Shown here: one piece after another, positions 46,704 through 56,109 of the stretch
How positions within the stretch are numbered: the stretch's first letter is position 1
Layout of the letters: each line of letters starts with the position of its first letter
DNA from: Rathayibacter caricis DSM 15933
GTDB lineage: Bacteria > Actinomycetota > Actinomycetes > Actinomycetales > Microbacteriaceae
Direction of reading: 5' to 3'
Assembly: GCF_003044275.1 (NCBI RefSeq)
Contig: NZ_PZPL01000001.1
Coordinates: 2,170,001-2,234,000, forward strand
DNA: 64,000 bases
The notes under the pieces: generated by a model
The model's database searches: none
What the model saw: only the letters and a program-made list of their open reading frames with translations
What the model was told of the DNA's origin: nothing
Translations under genes and position numbers: made by a program

Positions 46704-46868
46704 ATGGAGCGAAACCAAAATAATCCCGAAAACAGTGCTGAGGCCCAATATACCCCGGAACGTATTGCTCGAATAAAGAAGATGGCCGAACTGGTAATGG
46801 AATCCAGTCTTGTGCCGCCAGAGGCTGAATACTTCTCCGACTACCGAGACGCACTTCTTCCTGCCTGA
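46704..46868 (+). CDS. 54-aa protein between the deaminase and DUF4062 genes
   Basis: 54 aa with AGGAG seven bases before the ATG. Sequence is mainly helical and charged: YTPERIARIKKMAELVMES, then SLVPPEAEYFSDYRDALLPA. No family recognised. It starts 32 bases after the deaminase stop and ends two bases before the DUF4062 gene, so it belongs to the same transcript; it may be an inhibitor, adaptor or antitoxin of either neighbour (inference). Confidence 0.65.
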   Translation: MERNQNNPENSAEAQYTPERIARIKKMAELVMESSLVPPEAEYFSDYRDALLPA

Positions 46869-46870
46869 AA

Positions 46871-47719
46871 ATGGCGTATTCTGCGATCGTGACCACTATT
46901 TTCATTGCTTCCCCGGGTGATGTCAGCAGGGAACGTCGGCAAATAGAGAAGCGAATATCCGAGTGGAACTTGCGTCACGCGGAGGCCTCCCAGCACTTCT
47001 TTGTTCCGAAGCTCTGGGAAATGAACCTGTCTCACGGAGGCTACGATCCACAAGGGGGACAGCACCTCATCGACGCAGCGCTACTCGCGAAAGCTGACGC
47101 GTGCATTGCTGTGTTTTGGACTACTCTCGGCCAGACCAAGGTAGATGGGAAAAGCGGTACGGCCCATGAAATCGACGTTGTCCGGCAAAGCAATAAGCCT
47201 ACGTATGTCTGGTTCAAAGATACGGCAGTACCTACCGGGAGCGATTACTCTAGGCGACTCTCGGTTGAGAAGTACCGCCAACAACTTCAGCGTGCGGGAC
47301 ACATCACGTCAAATTTCTTGAAAACCGGTATGCTCGACGAGATGGTCGATTCGGTTCTTTTCGAACTATCAAGACAGTTTCCGTTAGATTCTCCTTCTGG
47401 CGAAGTCATCGAGACACGCGGTACTACTTACAAGACATTCTTCCGGGCGTCGCTTCGCAGGGCCACAAACGTGGGTCATCTATCGCTCGAGAACATCGGC
47501 GAGACGGACGTAAATGTCGACGAAGTTGTTCTATTCGGTGACGGAGGTTCAGCGCCGATATTCGGCGTGAACGAGCCTTCCGGATATATGGCAGCAGGCG
47601 AGACCTGGAATTTGACCGTTCATTTTCCGATGCCGTCGGAGAATGTTTCAGCGACAATAAAGTTCACTCATCCTGACTTTGGAGCACAAGAAGAGAAGAT
47701 CGATATTACGCTAAAGTAG
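46871..47719 (+). CDS. DUF4062 (TIR-like) domain protein, probable defence effector
   Basis: 282 aa. N-terminal domain (about residues 8-120): TTIFIASPGDVSRERRQIEKRISEWN, FVPKLWEMNLSHGG, ADACIAVFWTTLGQ, SGTAHEIDVVRQSNKPTYVWFKD; the 'IASPGDV' opening, alternation of strands and helices and the E in TAHEID fit DUF4062, a domain placed near TIR-type NAD-cleaving folds. The C-terminal part (about 180-282) is a beta-sandwich-like segment without known family. Two bases separate it from the 54-aa gene. No Shine-Dalgarno is evident, so coupling is likely; GTG 46889 is another possible start. Confidence 0.75.
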   Translation: MAYSAIVTTIFIASPGDVSRERRQIEKRISEWNLRHAEASQHFFVPKLWEMNLSHGGYDPQGGQHLIDAALLAKADACIAVFWTTLGQTKVDGKSGTAHEIDVVRQSNKPTYVWFKDTAVPTGSDYSRRLSVEKYRQQLQRAGHITSNFLKTGMLDEMVDSVLFELSRQFPLDSPSGEVIETRGTTYKTFFRASLRRATNVGHLSLENIGETDVNVDEVVLFGDGGSAPIFGVNEPSGYMAAGETWNLTVHFPMPSENVSATIKFTHPDFGAQEEKIDITLK

Positions 47720-47914
47720 GGCCGCAGATTTGCGGCGAAATGACGCTTCGGCTATTTGACGGTCCACTTTTGTGTGAATGGGATGATAGGTGCGTGGTGT
47801 GAGATCGCGGGTCCGGAAACCCTCGAGCCGCGGCACGTATATTCAAGTTTGCGCCTGATCTGACATTTCGTGTCTTCACAAATTTGCATTTATACTTCAT
47901 AATCCTCCTCAGAA
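47720..47914. other. intergenic region with promoter
   Basis: 195 bp, AT-rich near its end: TTCACA...CATAAT stands just before the next gene and is a plausible promoter with a very short leader. Nothing else seen. Confidence 0.35.
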
Positions 47915-49054
47915 ATGCCAGCAAGTCCCCTCGCCCAAATCCACAAGCTCAAGGTCGTCTTGGTCGCCATCCTGGTTGCCTGTGGTGGTGTTGGTACCAT
48001 GCTGCTCGCCAAGTGGCTTGAGGAAAAGCAGCTTGTTCCACACCTCCTGATTGCCCTACTCGACGGCCTGGCAGATGCCTTCCTTGTCGCTGGATTGATC
48101 GGCGCCGCAATCGACTTCTGGACGCAACGCGACAAAGACGCTCGCGACGATGCTCGAGTTCGCCGCCTCTTGGCAGACTCAGCCCCAGCCTTCACCGACG
48201 CCGTGGTCCGTGGCTTCGCCTCCAGCCCCGAGGATCTCCGCCGCGTGGCGACGCCGGCTCTGCTCGACGACCTAGCAACCAATGCCCTCGGTCTTCGCCT
48301 CAGCGACGCCGCCTTTGCCCGTGAGATCTACGCCGATCTCCGTGACACGGTCGTTCGTGCTCCTGAGCGCTGGCACGACGTCGATGTACGTATCCGGCTC
48401 TCCTCCATAGACGAGAGGAACACCGGAGGTGTTCCTCGGTTCGCCGTCACCGTGACTTGGGAGTACTCGGTTGTGCCGAGCAGTCCGGTTCAGCGCTTCG
48501 CTTGCACCTCGGATCGTGACGAGTTCCACGAGCTCGTCTCCGACATCCCATCAACCTCCACCTGGTTCATGACGCCTCGCCCCGGCTTCGACGCCAGCAG
48601 CCGCGACGCCTTCGAGTTGCTGCAGTTCAGCGTCGACGGCGAAGAGAAGAAGATCCGGCGTAGCGCCCGCAAGACCGGCCAGACCTACTCCGTTGGGATC
48701 GGGGACGACGCTGTTCGCGACAGCCGAATGGTTCGCATCCGTCACGTTTACCGCACCATCACTCCGCGAAGCGGTCACCGTCTCTATGTTGCGATCGCGC
48801 AGCCCACCAAGGGTCTCTCGCTCACCATGGACTACACCGACACGGACATCGCCCACATGAGCGTCACAGACCTCGTCTCAGCGGCGCAGCGTCCGCACAT
48901 TTCTCGGCTCCCCGAACAGACCGCAGCCCGGGAGATCTCACTCGATGTCCCGGGCTGGCTACTTCCGAAGGCGGAGGTCACTTTCGTGTGGACCCTCGCC
49001 AGCGAAGTGTCTTCAGCAGACGCTGGAAGCGCATCCGCCGCCAGAGCCGCGTAG
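47915..49054 (+). CDS. two-TM protein with large cytoplasmic domain, unknown
   Basis: 379 aa. Two N-terminal membrane helices (about 12-32 and 43-68), then a long soluble region (ATPALLDDLATNALGLRLSDAAFAREIYADLRDTVVR; a beta-rich stretch VRIRLSSIDERNTGGVPRFAVTVTWEYSV; RLYVAIAQPTKGLSLTMDYTD). No known family. Its place between a probable defence operon and a regulator, and the two-TM plus sensor-like layout, would suit a membrane-acting effector, but that is guesswork. Codon use returns to GC-rich. Confidence 0.65.
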   Translation: MPASPLAQIHKLKVVLVAILVACGGVGTMLLAKWLEEKQLVPHLLIALLDGLADAFLVAGLIGAAIDFWTQRDKDARDDARVRRLLADSAPAFTDAVVRGFASSPEDLRRVATPALLDDLATNALGLRLSDAAFAREIYADLRDTVVRAPERWHDVDVRIRLSSIDERNTGGVPRFAVTVTWEYSVVPSSPVQRFACTSDRDEFHELVSDIPSTSTWFMTPRPGFDASSRDAFELLQFSVDGEEKKIRRSARKTGQTYSVGIGDDAVRDSRMVRIRHVYRTITPRSGHRLYVAIAQPTKGLSLTMDYTDTDIAHMSVTDLVSAAQRPHISRLPEQTAAREISLDVPGWLLPKAEVTFVWTLASEVSSADAGSASAARAA

Positions 49055-49200
49055 TCGGGTTCATCGCCCCGACGAAGTCGCCACCGCTCATTTCATCACC
49101 CCGCCTCGCGTCTCGAGGCCTGCCCGTCTGGCCCGCCGTGGTCGTGATGCTACTCATAAGTATGTAGACCTTCAAGTAGCACCACACGAGGCTCGAGGAC

Positions 49201-49419
49201 GTGGAAGGTGAGCTGCAGAAGGTCTTCGGACGCAACCTGCGCCGCCACCGCGAATCCGTCGGTCTCAGCCAGGAAGCCTTCGCTGACGAGCTCGGCGTGC
49301 ACCGCACATACATGGGCGGCGTCGAGCGAGGGGAGCGCAACCTCACTCTCCGCTCCGTCGAGAAGATGGCCGACTCGATCGGACGAGACCCGGTTGAAAT
49401 GCTCTCCGAGCATAACTAG
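49201..49419 (+). CDS. XRE-family helix-turn-helix regulator
   Basis: 72 aa from GTG 49201 (GAGGAC upstream). FGRNLRRHRESVGLSQEAFADELGVHRTYMGGVERGERNLTLRSVEKMADSIG is a full lambda-repressor-type HTH with nothing beyond it. Single-domain regulators of this type often control restriction-modification or toxin systems. ACTCATAAGTATGTAG just upstream is AT-rich and may be the operator/promoter. Confidence 0.88.
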   Translation: MEGELQKVFGRNLRRHRESVGLSQEAFADELGVHRTYMGGVERGERNLTLRSVEKMADSIGRDPVEMLSEHN

Positions 49420-49970
49420 GTTCTAGCCCTGCCTTCCCTCGTGGCGCCGAGGGTGCACGCAGGAAGGCAGCGGCCGCGTCAACAGATCTCGCGCTCGGCC
49501 AAGCCGACAACGCGCCGTAGCCGCTCTCCGCTGGACCGAGTCGTCACGCCTCGCGTTGGACTTGCTCCTTCCGAGGAATTGCTTCGCTGAGGAGCGGCCG
49601 CCGTTACGGTCAACTCCGCGTGCACCGAGAAAGCTCAGCTTTTGTCGACGATGGCTTTTTGTCCCTGCTCCGTACGGAATTAATATCCTGGGCACGTCCC
49701 GCCGTGTTCTTCATGATGGTGAAGTGGTGTCGCTACACGACTCGCTGCTTCTATCAAAGGTCATAGCGCAGCCGCTAAAACGCAAGGCTCGCAGCGTCTG
49801 GGCGAACGCAACTCCGCTGAGCCCATCCTCTCCATTCTCCACGATATTGCGTGAATCGACCTGCACCTGTCGTGTCGGCCGTCCTCCGGTTGACCCAGAA
49901 GGCGACAAAGAAGGTTCTGTTTCGCGCCAATGGACAGGTCTTCGCCGGCCTTGTGGCAGTATGCACTGTT
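49420..49970. other. 551-bp region without a recognisable gene
   Basis: Both strands carry only frames with no start signals or family resemblance. Probably decayed sequence of the element. Confidence 0.5.
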
Positions 49971-50243
49971 ATGACAGCAAACGTACCGACGGCGTCAAGT
50001 TTCTTACTCGCTGCGGAAAGTCTTTGGGAGGCGAGAACGCAAGTACTCGGAATTTTCCCCACCGTGGAACGCGCCATGAAGGCAGCTCAATGGGAAAGAT
50101 TTGCCAACGGCGAGATCGGGCCGACGCGATTCCGACTCGAGGAGTGGAGGGAGGGCGAATTGTTGCAAACGTTGATCAGTTCTCCCCCGTTTGACTTTAA
50201 CAATCACGCTTCCTCAGGATGGTCGCCAGAATTGGCGCCCTGA
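49971..50243 (+). CDS. possible small protein, unknown
   Basis: 90 aa from ATG 49971 (MTANVPTASSFLLAAESLWEAR). The part LWEARTQVLGIFPTVERAMKAAQ and ARFRLEEW-like TRFRLEEWREGELL resembles small actinobacterial proteins that describe an 'FxT...A' fold with a terminal EEW motif. No Shine-Dalgarno; CAGTAT lies close upstream, so leaderless expression is possible. Low certainty. Confidence 0.35.
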   Translation: MTANVPTASSFLLAAESLWEARTQVLGIFPTVERAMKAAQWERFANGEIGPTRFRLEEWREGELLQTLISSPPFDFNNHASSGWSPELAP

Positions 50244-51246
50244 TCTCGGCGGTCGCGTGTTAGCCGTCAGCGGCGAGAACGCTGAACATCCCAGGTGCAA
50301 TCTGTAGTTATAGCTGTCCGCAGAAATATTACCCGCGACAATGCATTTTGAACGTTTTAGTATCTCGCCACCGTCAGGTACGCGCCCAATTAGAGTCGGT
50401 CGTAGAGGGCTTAGGAGGTTCTTCTCTTGCTCTCGTGTGTCGACACGCGCTTTGACGGCCTTCAATCGATCGTGGTGAGGTGTCAGCTTGTCGTGCTGAA
50501 TCTCATCTTGCTTCGAGCGGTACTGAGATTTTGTTGATTTTCCTAGCAGCCCTTGCTCTTGGTGTGATTGCTGCGGTGTTGCTGGGATTATTGCTCGATC
50601 GCCTGTGCAATATCTCCGTATCGCCTTTCCGGGCGAAAGCAGACTACCGCCGCAACGATAAGGCCGCCCGGTCTGCTTGAATGTCGATGGCATCGTCAGT
50701 GACTAAAACGGAGCCCTTCGCTTACCGTGGAGTGTCCGAGAGTCAGTGTGAGGCGCCTGGTTCGCAAGTATCAGAGTTTGAAGGTGAAGAGGGGGGTGGC
50801 AATCGACGTATGCCGCCGGTCATCCTCTGACTCGCCAGTGCTCGAGGTCGGGCCGAACGCCAGGTCTCAACGTCGTCAGGTGTCTCTCCATCCCAGAGGA
50901 GCGCTTTAGTCTGAGCTGCGTGAGAGCCGACGTCCTTCGACAGAGCAGGTAGAGGTCACCGCTGCTAAGTGCGCACCGTTTCGGGAAGGTAGCAACCAAA
51001 CAGCGGAGACGAAGCTTCATTCGCGCGACGCACTACGTTCCGTTTTGGCGCATTCGTCGAAGAGGAGATTTTGACGCACGCCGCGCTGAGCCATTAGGGC
51101 GGACGCTCACCGTGTTGGTTTGAGGTACTACGTGAATTCATGCGCCACCTCCTCGACCGGACTCGTATTTGACGGCCCGGCGGAGAGGGGCCGGACGCCG
51201 CCACACTCGGCCTTCTTAGGCCGTAACGGAAACGTAAGGAGACCAG
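50244..51246. other. 1-kb region with no convincing gene
   Basis: A frame ending at 50680 could encode a single membrane helix (LLIFLAALALGVIAAVLLGLLLDRL) from a TTG near 50531, without a ribosome binding site. The rest shows short frames only. Confidence 0.45.
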
Positions 51247-51651
51247 ATGAGCTGTAGGACGATCACGGGGAATCTTGCCGCGGACCCGGTGGCTGTACAG
51301 GCTGGGCGTGTTCTGATCGCGAAGTTGCGCGTCATCGAGATCACTGGCGAGTACCGGCAGGGAGGGTGGGTGCCGCACGAGGCGCCCACAACACACGTCG
51401 TGGAGGCGAAGTTCGAACTGGGCGCCCACGTTCTCGCTTCCTTGCACAAGGGCGACGCCGTGATCGTCGTCGGCTACGAACGCACCGACACGTGGGGCGA
51501 GGGAGAGAACAAACGCTCTGGCCGGATCCTCGAGGCGGACGCAATCGGGCCGAGCCTCATCCGCGCCACCGCCGTTGTGACGCCTGCCATGCAGAGCACG
51601 CCACGTCGTAGATCCGCGAGTGTGGCCCTGGCAGCAGTGAACGAGACGTGA
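51247..51651 (+). CDS. single-stranded DNA-binding (SSB-like) protein
   Basis: 134 aa from ATG 51247 (AAGGAG upstream). One OB-fold: MSCRTITGNLAADPVAVQAG, VLIAKLRVIEITGEYR, HVLASLHKGDAVIVVGYERTDTWGEGENKRSGRILEADAIGPSL. It lacks the long acidic tail of housekeeping SSB and ends ARSASVALAAVNET-like, so it cannot recruit partner proteins through the usual C-terminal peptide. Typical of mobile-element SSBs that coat transferred single strands. Confidence 0.8.
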   Translation: MSCRTITGNLAADPVAVQAGRVLIAKLRVIEITGEYRQGGWVPHEAPTTHVVEAKFELGAHVLASLHKGDAVIVVGYERTDTWGEGENKRSGRILEADAIGPSLIRATAVVTPAMQSTPRRRSASVALAAVNET

Positions 51652-51981
51652 GGCAGTGTTCGAGCGGGCCAGGAGAACGTCCTGCAGCCGCAGTGTGGAC
51701 GGTGGTCGTCATGGTCGTCAGCATTTGTCCTCGCCAGTTGAAGGGTTCCGGTGACTGAGGGACCTTGCCACAGCCTTGCCGTACCTGCCTGACCGTGTCG
51801 TCAACGCGGTCGCCGTGGATGCTCTCGATCGGAGCACCGCTCGATCGAACGATGCTCTCTCGTGGTCGGCTGTGCCCGCCGCGCACGGCGCGAAGGCGGC
51901 AAACGGCTCGGTCGGCGCTCCTCCTGCGGTGTCGCATTGATGAACGAAGACGTGGGGACTGGACAAGGTTAGGGTTAGCTA
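51652..51981. other. 330-bp region upstream of the MalT-like regulator gene
   Basis: No gene seen. GGTTAGGGTTAGCTA directly before the ATG has two TTAG repeats and may hold the promoter. Confidence 0.4.
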
Positions 51982-54648
51982 ATGCGAGGCGAGGTACCAG
52001 GGATGCACGTGGGGAATGTCCCGCGGCCTCGAGTGACGGCGCTGCTCGACGCACCGTTGGGCACGGTGGTCGTTGTTCGCGCTCCATCGGGCTATGGGAA
52101 GAGCAGCGTGATCAGCGAATGGGTCGCGAACACAAATGAGCTAGTGGTTCGGCTGACCGTGGAGGCTCACCAGGGAGATCGGGCGGCGCTCTGGATTGGC
52201 GTGTTGACGCGATTAGCTCAAATGCATGGTTTAGAGAACGATCATCCCGCCTTCGAATCAGCTGACCGAATGCGCACCTCGCTGGTAACGAGTGAAGTTC
52301 TGGCAGCGACCTTGACTGCCCTTCCTCCTAGCACGATCGTCATCGATTCCCTCGAGGATTCGGACGAACTGGACGCCATCGTGGCCGATCTTGTCATCGT
52401 TGCTCGGCAGGCGGCTCAGATGCGCTTCATCATCGCGACTCGGACATTGACCCAGCTGGATTCACCACAAGTGCGGCTCAGGGTGCCGGTGAAGATTATT
52501 GATGCTGCAGAACTAGCGTTCACTCTGGACGAGGTCCGCCAAGTAGTCGAGGCGGAGGCGCCGTCATGGGGGCATCTCGCCCCGGATGTTCGCGCCGCAA
52601 CGGGAGGAGTGCCGATCCTGGCGAAATTCGCAGCGGTCGACCTCTCCCGCGGCGAGGGCGCGTCGGTCGATCTCCTTACCCAGGGTCTCGAACGTCGGAT
52701 CGATGCGTTCATCGCCGACGTTGTGCTGAGCGGCGCCGAGATCCGTCCCGTTGTCGGAACCGATGATGCGTTACTCGCTCTTGCCGCGGCCGACCTCCTC
52801 GATGACGATCTGGCCTCCGCGTTGACGGGCCAGGATGGAGCGGTACTGCTCAAGCAGGCCCAAAAGGCCGGTTTGGGGAGTGTCAGCACGTATCTCACCG
52901 GTGAGGGTGAATTCGCCGACGTATTCCGGCTCAATTCGCTCGTTCTTCGAGCGCTGCGCAGACGAGCCACTCTCACCCCTGAGTTGTACGCCCGGCGCCG
53001 AGGCCTGTTCGCTCGGTGGGCGTGGGAGCAGGGGCTCGCGGTCGACGCGTTGTCGGCGAGCGTTGATGCGGGCGATCTCGCTCTGGCCACGGACATCGTG
53101 ATCGATCACTGGTTCGATCTGGGTACCGTGCATCGGAATGCCGTCGCGGAGATCCTGAACCGGCTAGATCGACGGGCGCTCATGAAATGGCCGATCCTCT
53201 CCGCTCAACTCGCCCTGCACTATTTGGCCCGTAAGGATGAGCAGTGGCGCTCAGCAGAGTTGTTCGGGGTCACGACGATCGGTTTCGCTGCTCAACGTCG
53301 TCACGCCGACCCCTTGCACCGATTTGTCTTTCTGTTCATTGAGATGGTGGCCTTTCGCACCGTGTTGGGCCGCTACGATCGCGCTCGATCGCGCGCGATT
53401 CGATTGAGCGACATGCTCGGCGAGCTCGAGTCGATGCAATTGGAGAGGGCAGCGAACCTCCTTCCCCATGCCATCGCACACATCAGCGCAACACTGCTGC
53501 TCGCCGGCGAAACCGACGCAGCGCTGCTGGCCCTGCTCTCCGGATCGCACGCAGCCCGCATCTCCGTGGCCCGACCCCGCTCCCGTTACTTCGCTGTGTC
53601 TCTTCGAGCGGGAGCCCATGCCCTTGCTGGCGAGCTCGACGACGCAGGCACGTATCAGCGGGCATCAGACGAGATCCCCGGACAACAGCACCGTCACGAT
53701 GACTACAGCGGATCCCCGGCACGTCTCGCCGAGGCATATCTCTATCTCGAGGCCGGTGATTACGCGGAGGCGCTGTCGACGATCGAGAGGCTGCACCGGC
53801 ACTTCGACACGATCGAGAACATGCATCTGCTCCTTGAGGCCGAAGCGTGGGCACTGATGGGTCTCAATGAATCGCATCGAGCGCTCGTTCGCGTCGACGA
53901 AGTGCGCACGGCCGCACGCCGCCAGCGAAAGCTCCCGAGCTTCGTGCTCGCTCACCTCGAACGCACCGCCGCCCGCGTCGCGCTCGACATCGGCGATGAC
54001 GCACTCGCTGCTCACCATGCCAAGGCGGCAGGTCGGCTCGCTCCGTTCTCGGTTGCCCTGCTACGCGCTCAGGTGGAGCTCGCTGGGAACAAGCCGGAGA
54101 ACGCCCGCACCCTGCTATCGAAGAACCCGCCCCAGGACGGTCACACCGTTCGGGACCGCCTTGAGCACCGCCTCGCTCTCGCCGCGGCCTCGGCTCGTAC
54201 CGGCCGCCGCTACCTAGGCATATCCAGCCTGCGTGAAGCGGCCATCATCATTGAACGAAAGCGACTCACTTTGCCCCTGCTCGCACAACGTACCTGGGGG
54301 TTGGACACCCTCATGGACCTCGCCCGAGACGAAGGAATCACGCGGCTCGTCGATGCCGTGGAGCCTTTCCTAGCCTCCCGGTCGGTCAGTCCTTCGAGCG
54401 CGCCGCTGCCAAACCTTTCCACCCGGGAACTTGCCGTTCTACACGCCCTCGCGCACCACTCCTCATACGCGCAGATCGCCGAGCACCTGTTCGTATCCGT
54501 CAATACGGTCCGCACCCAAGTGACGTCTCTTTACAAGAAGCTTGGCGTCCGCAATAGAAGCGACGCGCTCTCAACAGCGGCATCTCTGCACTTGCTCGAC
54601 ACGGCCACGGGCTCCCACCCGCACACCCTTGCACCCGGCGAGCGTTAA
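51982..54648 (+). CDS. MalT/LuxR-type large transcriptional regulator
   Basis: 888 aa. N-terminal STAND ATPase with Walker A APSGYGKSS (34-42) and Walker B-like TIVIDSLEDSDELD; a long helical (TPR-like) middle; C-terminal LuxR HTH (about 825-880: LSTRELAVLHALAHHSSYAQIAEHLFVSVNTVRTQVTSLYKKLGVRNRSDAL). Such proteins bind a small inducer and ATP, oligomerise and activate transcription. ATG 52003 (MHVGNVPRPRV) is an equally good start. The divergent or downstream targets are unknown; the six-TM gene converges with it. Confidence 0.9.
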   Translation: MRGEVPGMHVGNVPRPRVTALLDAPLGTVVVVRAPSGYGKSSVISEWVANTNELVVRLTVEAHQGDRAALWIGVLTRLAQMHGLENDHPAFESADRMRTSLVTSEVLAATLTALPPSTIVIDSLEDSDELDAIVADLVIVARQAAQMRFIIATRTLTQLDSPQVRLRVPVKIIDAAELAFTLDEVRQVVEAEAPSWGHLAPDVRAATGGVPILAKFAAVDLSRGEGASVDLLTQGLERRIDAFIADVVLSGAEIRPVVGTDDALLALAAADLLDDDLASALTGQDGAVLLKQAQKAGLGSVSTYLTGEGEFADVFRLNSLVLRALRRRATLTPELYARRRGLFARWAWEQGLAVDALSASVDAGDLALATDIVIDHWFDLGTVHRNAVAEILNRLDRRALMKWPILSAQLALHYLARKDEQWRSAELFGVTTIGFAAQRRHADPLHRFVFLFIEMVAFRTVLGRYDRARSRAIRLSDMLGELESMQLERAANLLPHAIAHISATLLLAGETDAALLALLSGSHAARISVARPRSRYFAVSLRAGAHALAGELDDAGTYQRASDEIPGQQHRHDDYSGSPARLAEAYLYLEAGDYAEALSTIERLHRHFDTIENMHLLLEAEAWALMGLNESHRALVRVDEVRTAARRQRKLPSFVLAHLERTAARVALDIGDDALAAHHAKAAGRLAPFSVALLRAQVELAGNKPENARTLLSKNPPQDGHTVRDRLEHRLALAAASARTGRRYLGISSLREAAIIIERKRLTLPLLAQRTWGLDTLMDLARDEGITRLVDAVEPFLASRSVSPSSAPLPNLSTRELAVLHALAHHSSYAQIAEHLFVSVNTVRTQVTSLYKKLGVRNRSDALSTAASLHLLDTATGSHPHTLAPGER

Positions 54649-54653
54649 GAAGT

Positions 54654-55208
54654 TCAGGCGCGTGCTCCTACGCGCACCAGCATGCCTTCCGCGGCGGTCG
54701 CAGCGAAGCTCAATACGATTGCGGAGCAGACCCGCGCAAGAACGATGCTGAGGACAAACGCCGTGCTGAACAGGGAGGCGCTGATCACGACCAAGGAGAT
54801 GATGCTCGCAACTAGTCCACCGCTGACGCACGCGAGCGACCACAGCAGTCTCGAGTTCCACCGGTAGCGGCCGAGCCACAGGACTCCCTCGACGGCAACG
54901 GCCGGCAGTGCGAACGCCGGCACGACGAGCACGCCCAGCGGTGTGAGGGGTATCGAGAAGAATCCCGCAAATACGGCGGTGAGAATGATTGCGCCGCGGG
55001 CACGGACGAATCGACCGGCGATCAGCTGTGGCAACACCGTCACGCTCGCTACCGCTGCGTACGCGACCGGAACCACGACTGCCAGCGCCGTCAACGCCGG
55101 CTGAATCACCAGGGTGAGGATCACCTGCACCACGGCGAACACCGACGCGGCGACAACCATATGCGCTGTTCGAACCGGGGCTCTGCCTGAAGACTCATCT
55201 GAACGCAC
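54654..55208 (-). CDS. six-TM integral membrane protein
   Basis: 184 aa, nearly all hydrophobic: AASVFAVVQVILTLVIQPALTALAVVVPVAYAAVASVTVLPQLI and further helices, ending RVGARA. Topology and size resemble ECF-type S components or small permeases, but no substrate motif is visible. Converges with the regulator (6-bp gap) and shows no partner ATPase. Confidence 0.6.
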   Translation of the reverse strand: MRSDESSGRAPVRTAHMVVAASVFAVVQVILTLVIQPALTALAVVVPVAYAAVASVTVLPQLIAGRFVRARGAIILTAVFAGFFSIPLTPLGVLVVPAFALPAVAVEGVLWLGRYRWNSRLLWSLACVSGGLVASIISLVVISASLFSTAFVLSIVLARVCSAIVLSFAATAAEGMLVRVGARA

Positions 55209-55436
55209 ACGCCATTATCTCTCGAAACTACTCCACCCCCGCTACGTCTGATCGAGACCACGCGACGGATGTGATTCTCGATGTGAACTCGCTTGTCCGC
55301 CGACGGAATGAATAGCAGGCCGCCTAATGTCGAGGATGCCATTCCTCGCAGCTCCCTGACCGGTGACTGAGCCGGATGGCCACGCGTTACTCAACACAGT
55401 CTCGTCTCCCCTTGTTGCTCACGGAAGGAACTTCGC

Positions 55437-55787
55437 TTGACCAGTTCCGACAATGTCGCCTCGATCAGCTCGCCCGTAGAAGTCATTGAGGTAGCCAGGC
55501 GCCTTCACGCGGAGTACGTAGCGCAACTCCGAAACTGCGACGACCCTGAGTGTCGGGCCCGCCTCCACCTAATCTCTGAGCGTGTGATCAGCGACGCCTA
55601 CGCGGCGATACACGAAAGCACGGTCAAGGCGCACGCCGTGCTGAACGATATGCGGAACGAACTCGCCGAAGTCACAGCTAGTGTGACCAGCAATGCGTCC
55701 GGAGACGTCCGCCTCCCGCGTAGACGACTTCTCCATAGACCATCGGTGACCGCACCCGAGTCCGAGACTCTCATCCCAAACTATTGA
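55437..55787 (+). CDS. small helical protein, unknown
   Basis: 116 aa from TTG 55437, GGAAGGAAC seven bases upstream. VEVIEVARRLHAEYVAQLRNCDDPECRARLHLISERVISDAYAAIHESTVKAHAVLNDMRNELAEV is a helical bundle-like segment with two close cysteines (NCDDPEC); the C-terminus is Arg/Pro/Ser-rich. No family recognised. Confidence 0.5.
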   Translation: MTSSDNVASISSPVEVIEVARRLHAEYVAQLRNCDDPECRARLHLISERVISDAYAAIHESTVKAHAVLNDMRNELAEVTASVTSNASGDVRLPRRRLLHRPSVTAPESETLIPNY

Positions 55788-56109
55788 GCGACATCGCTTT
55801 GCAGATTTGAACGAGCTGAGTGGTCCCAGTGCGCTTTCGCCGGCGCGGCGAAAGCGTCGATGCCGACCCCATTGATGGGTCAGCCGGTGTGCTTGGGTTG
55901 CGGGCACCGTCGAAGCGGACGATTGCGATTCATGCGGGTGTGGGACCACCTTACGGGGCCGTCCGAGATCTGGGCCGGACAGATTGAATACTTTGGGATA
56001 GTCGCCACGGCCACATGGTCCGCCCGACCAACGCTATCCGCTTCGTAGTAGGCAATCGACTACGGGTAGCGCCCGGCAGACGCAAGCTTTTTGCTATCAT
56101 TGGAGTTGT
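55788..56109. other. 322-bp region without gene
   Basis: Nothing recognised. The AT-rich end (TTTTTGCTATCATTGG) could be the promoter of the next gene. Confidence 0.4.
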
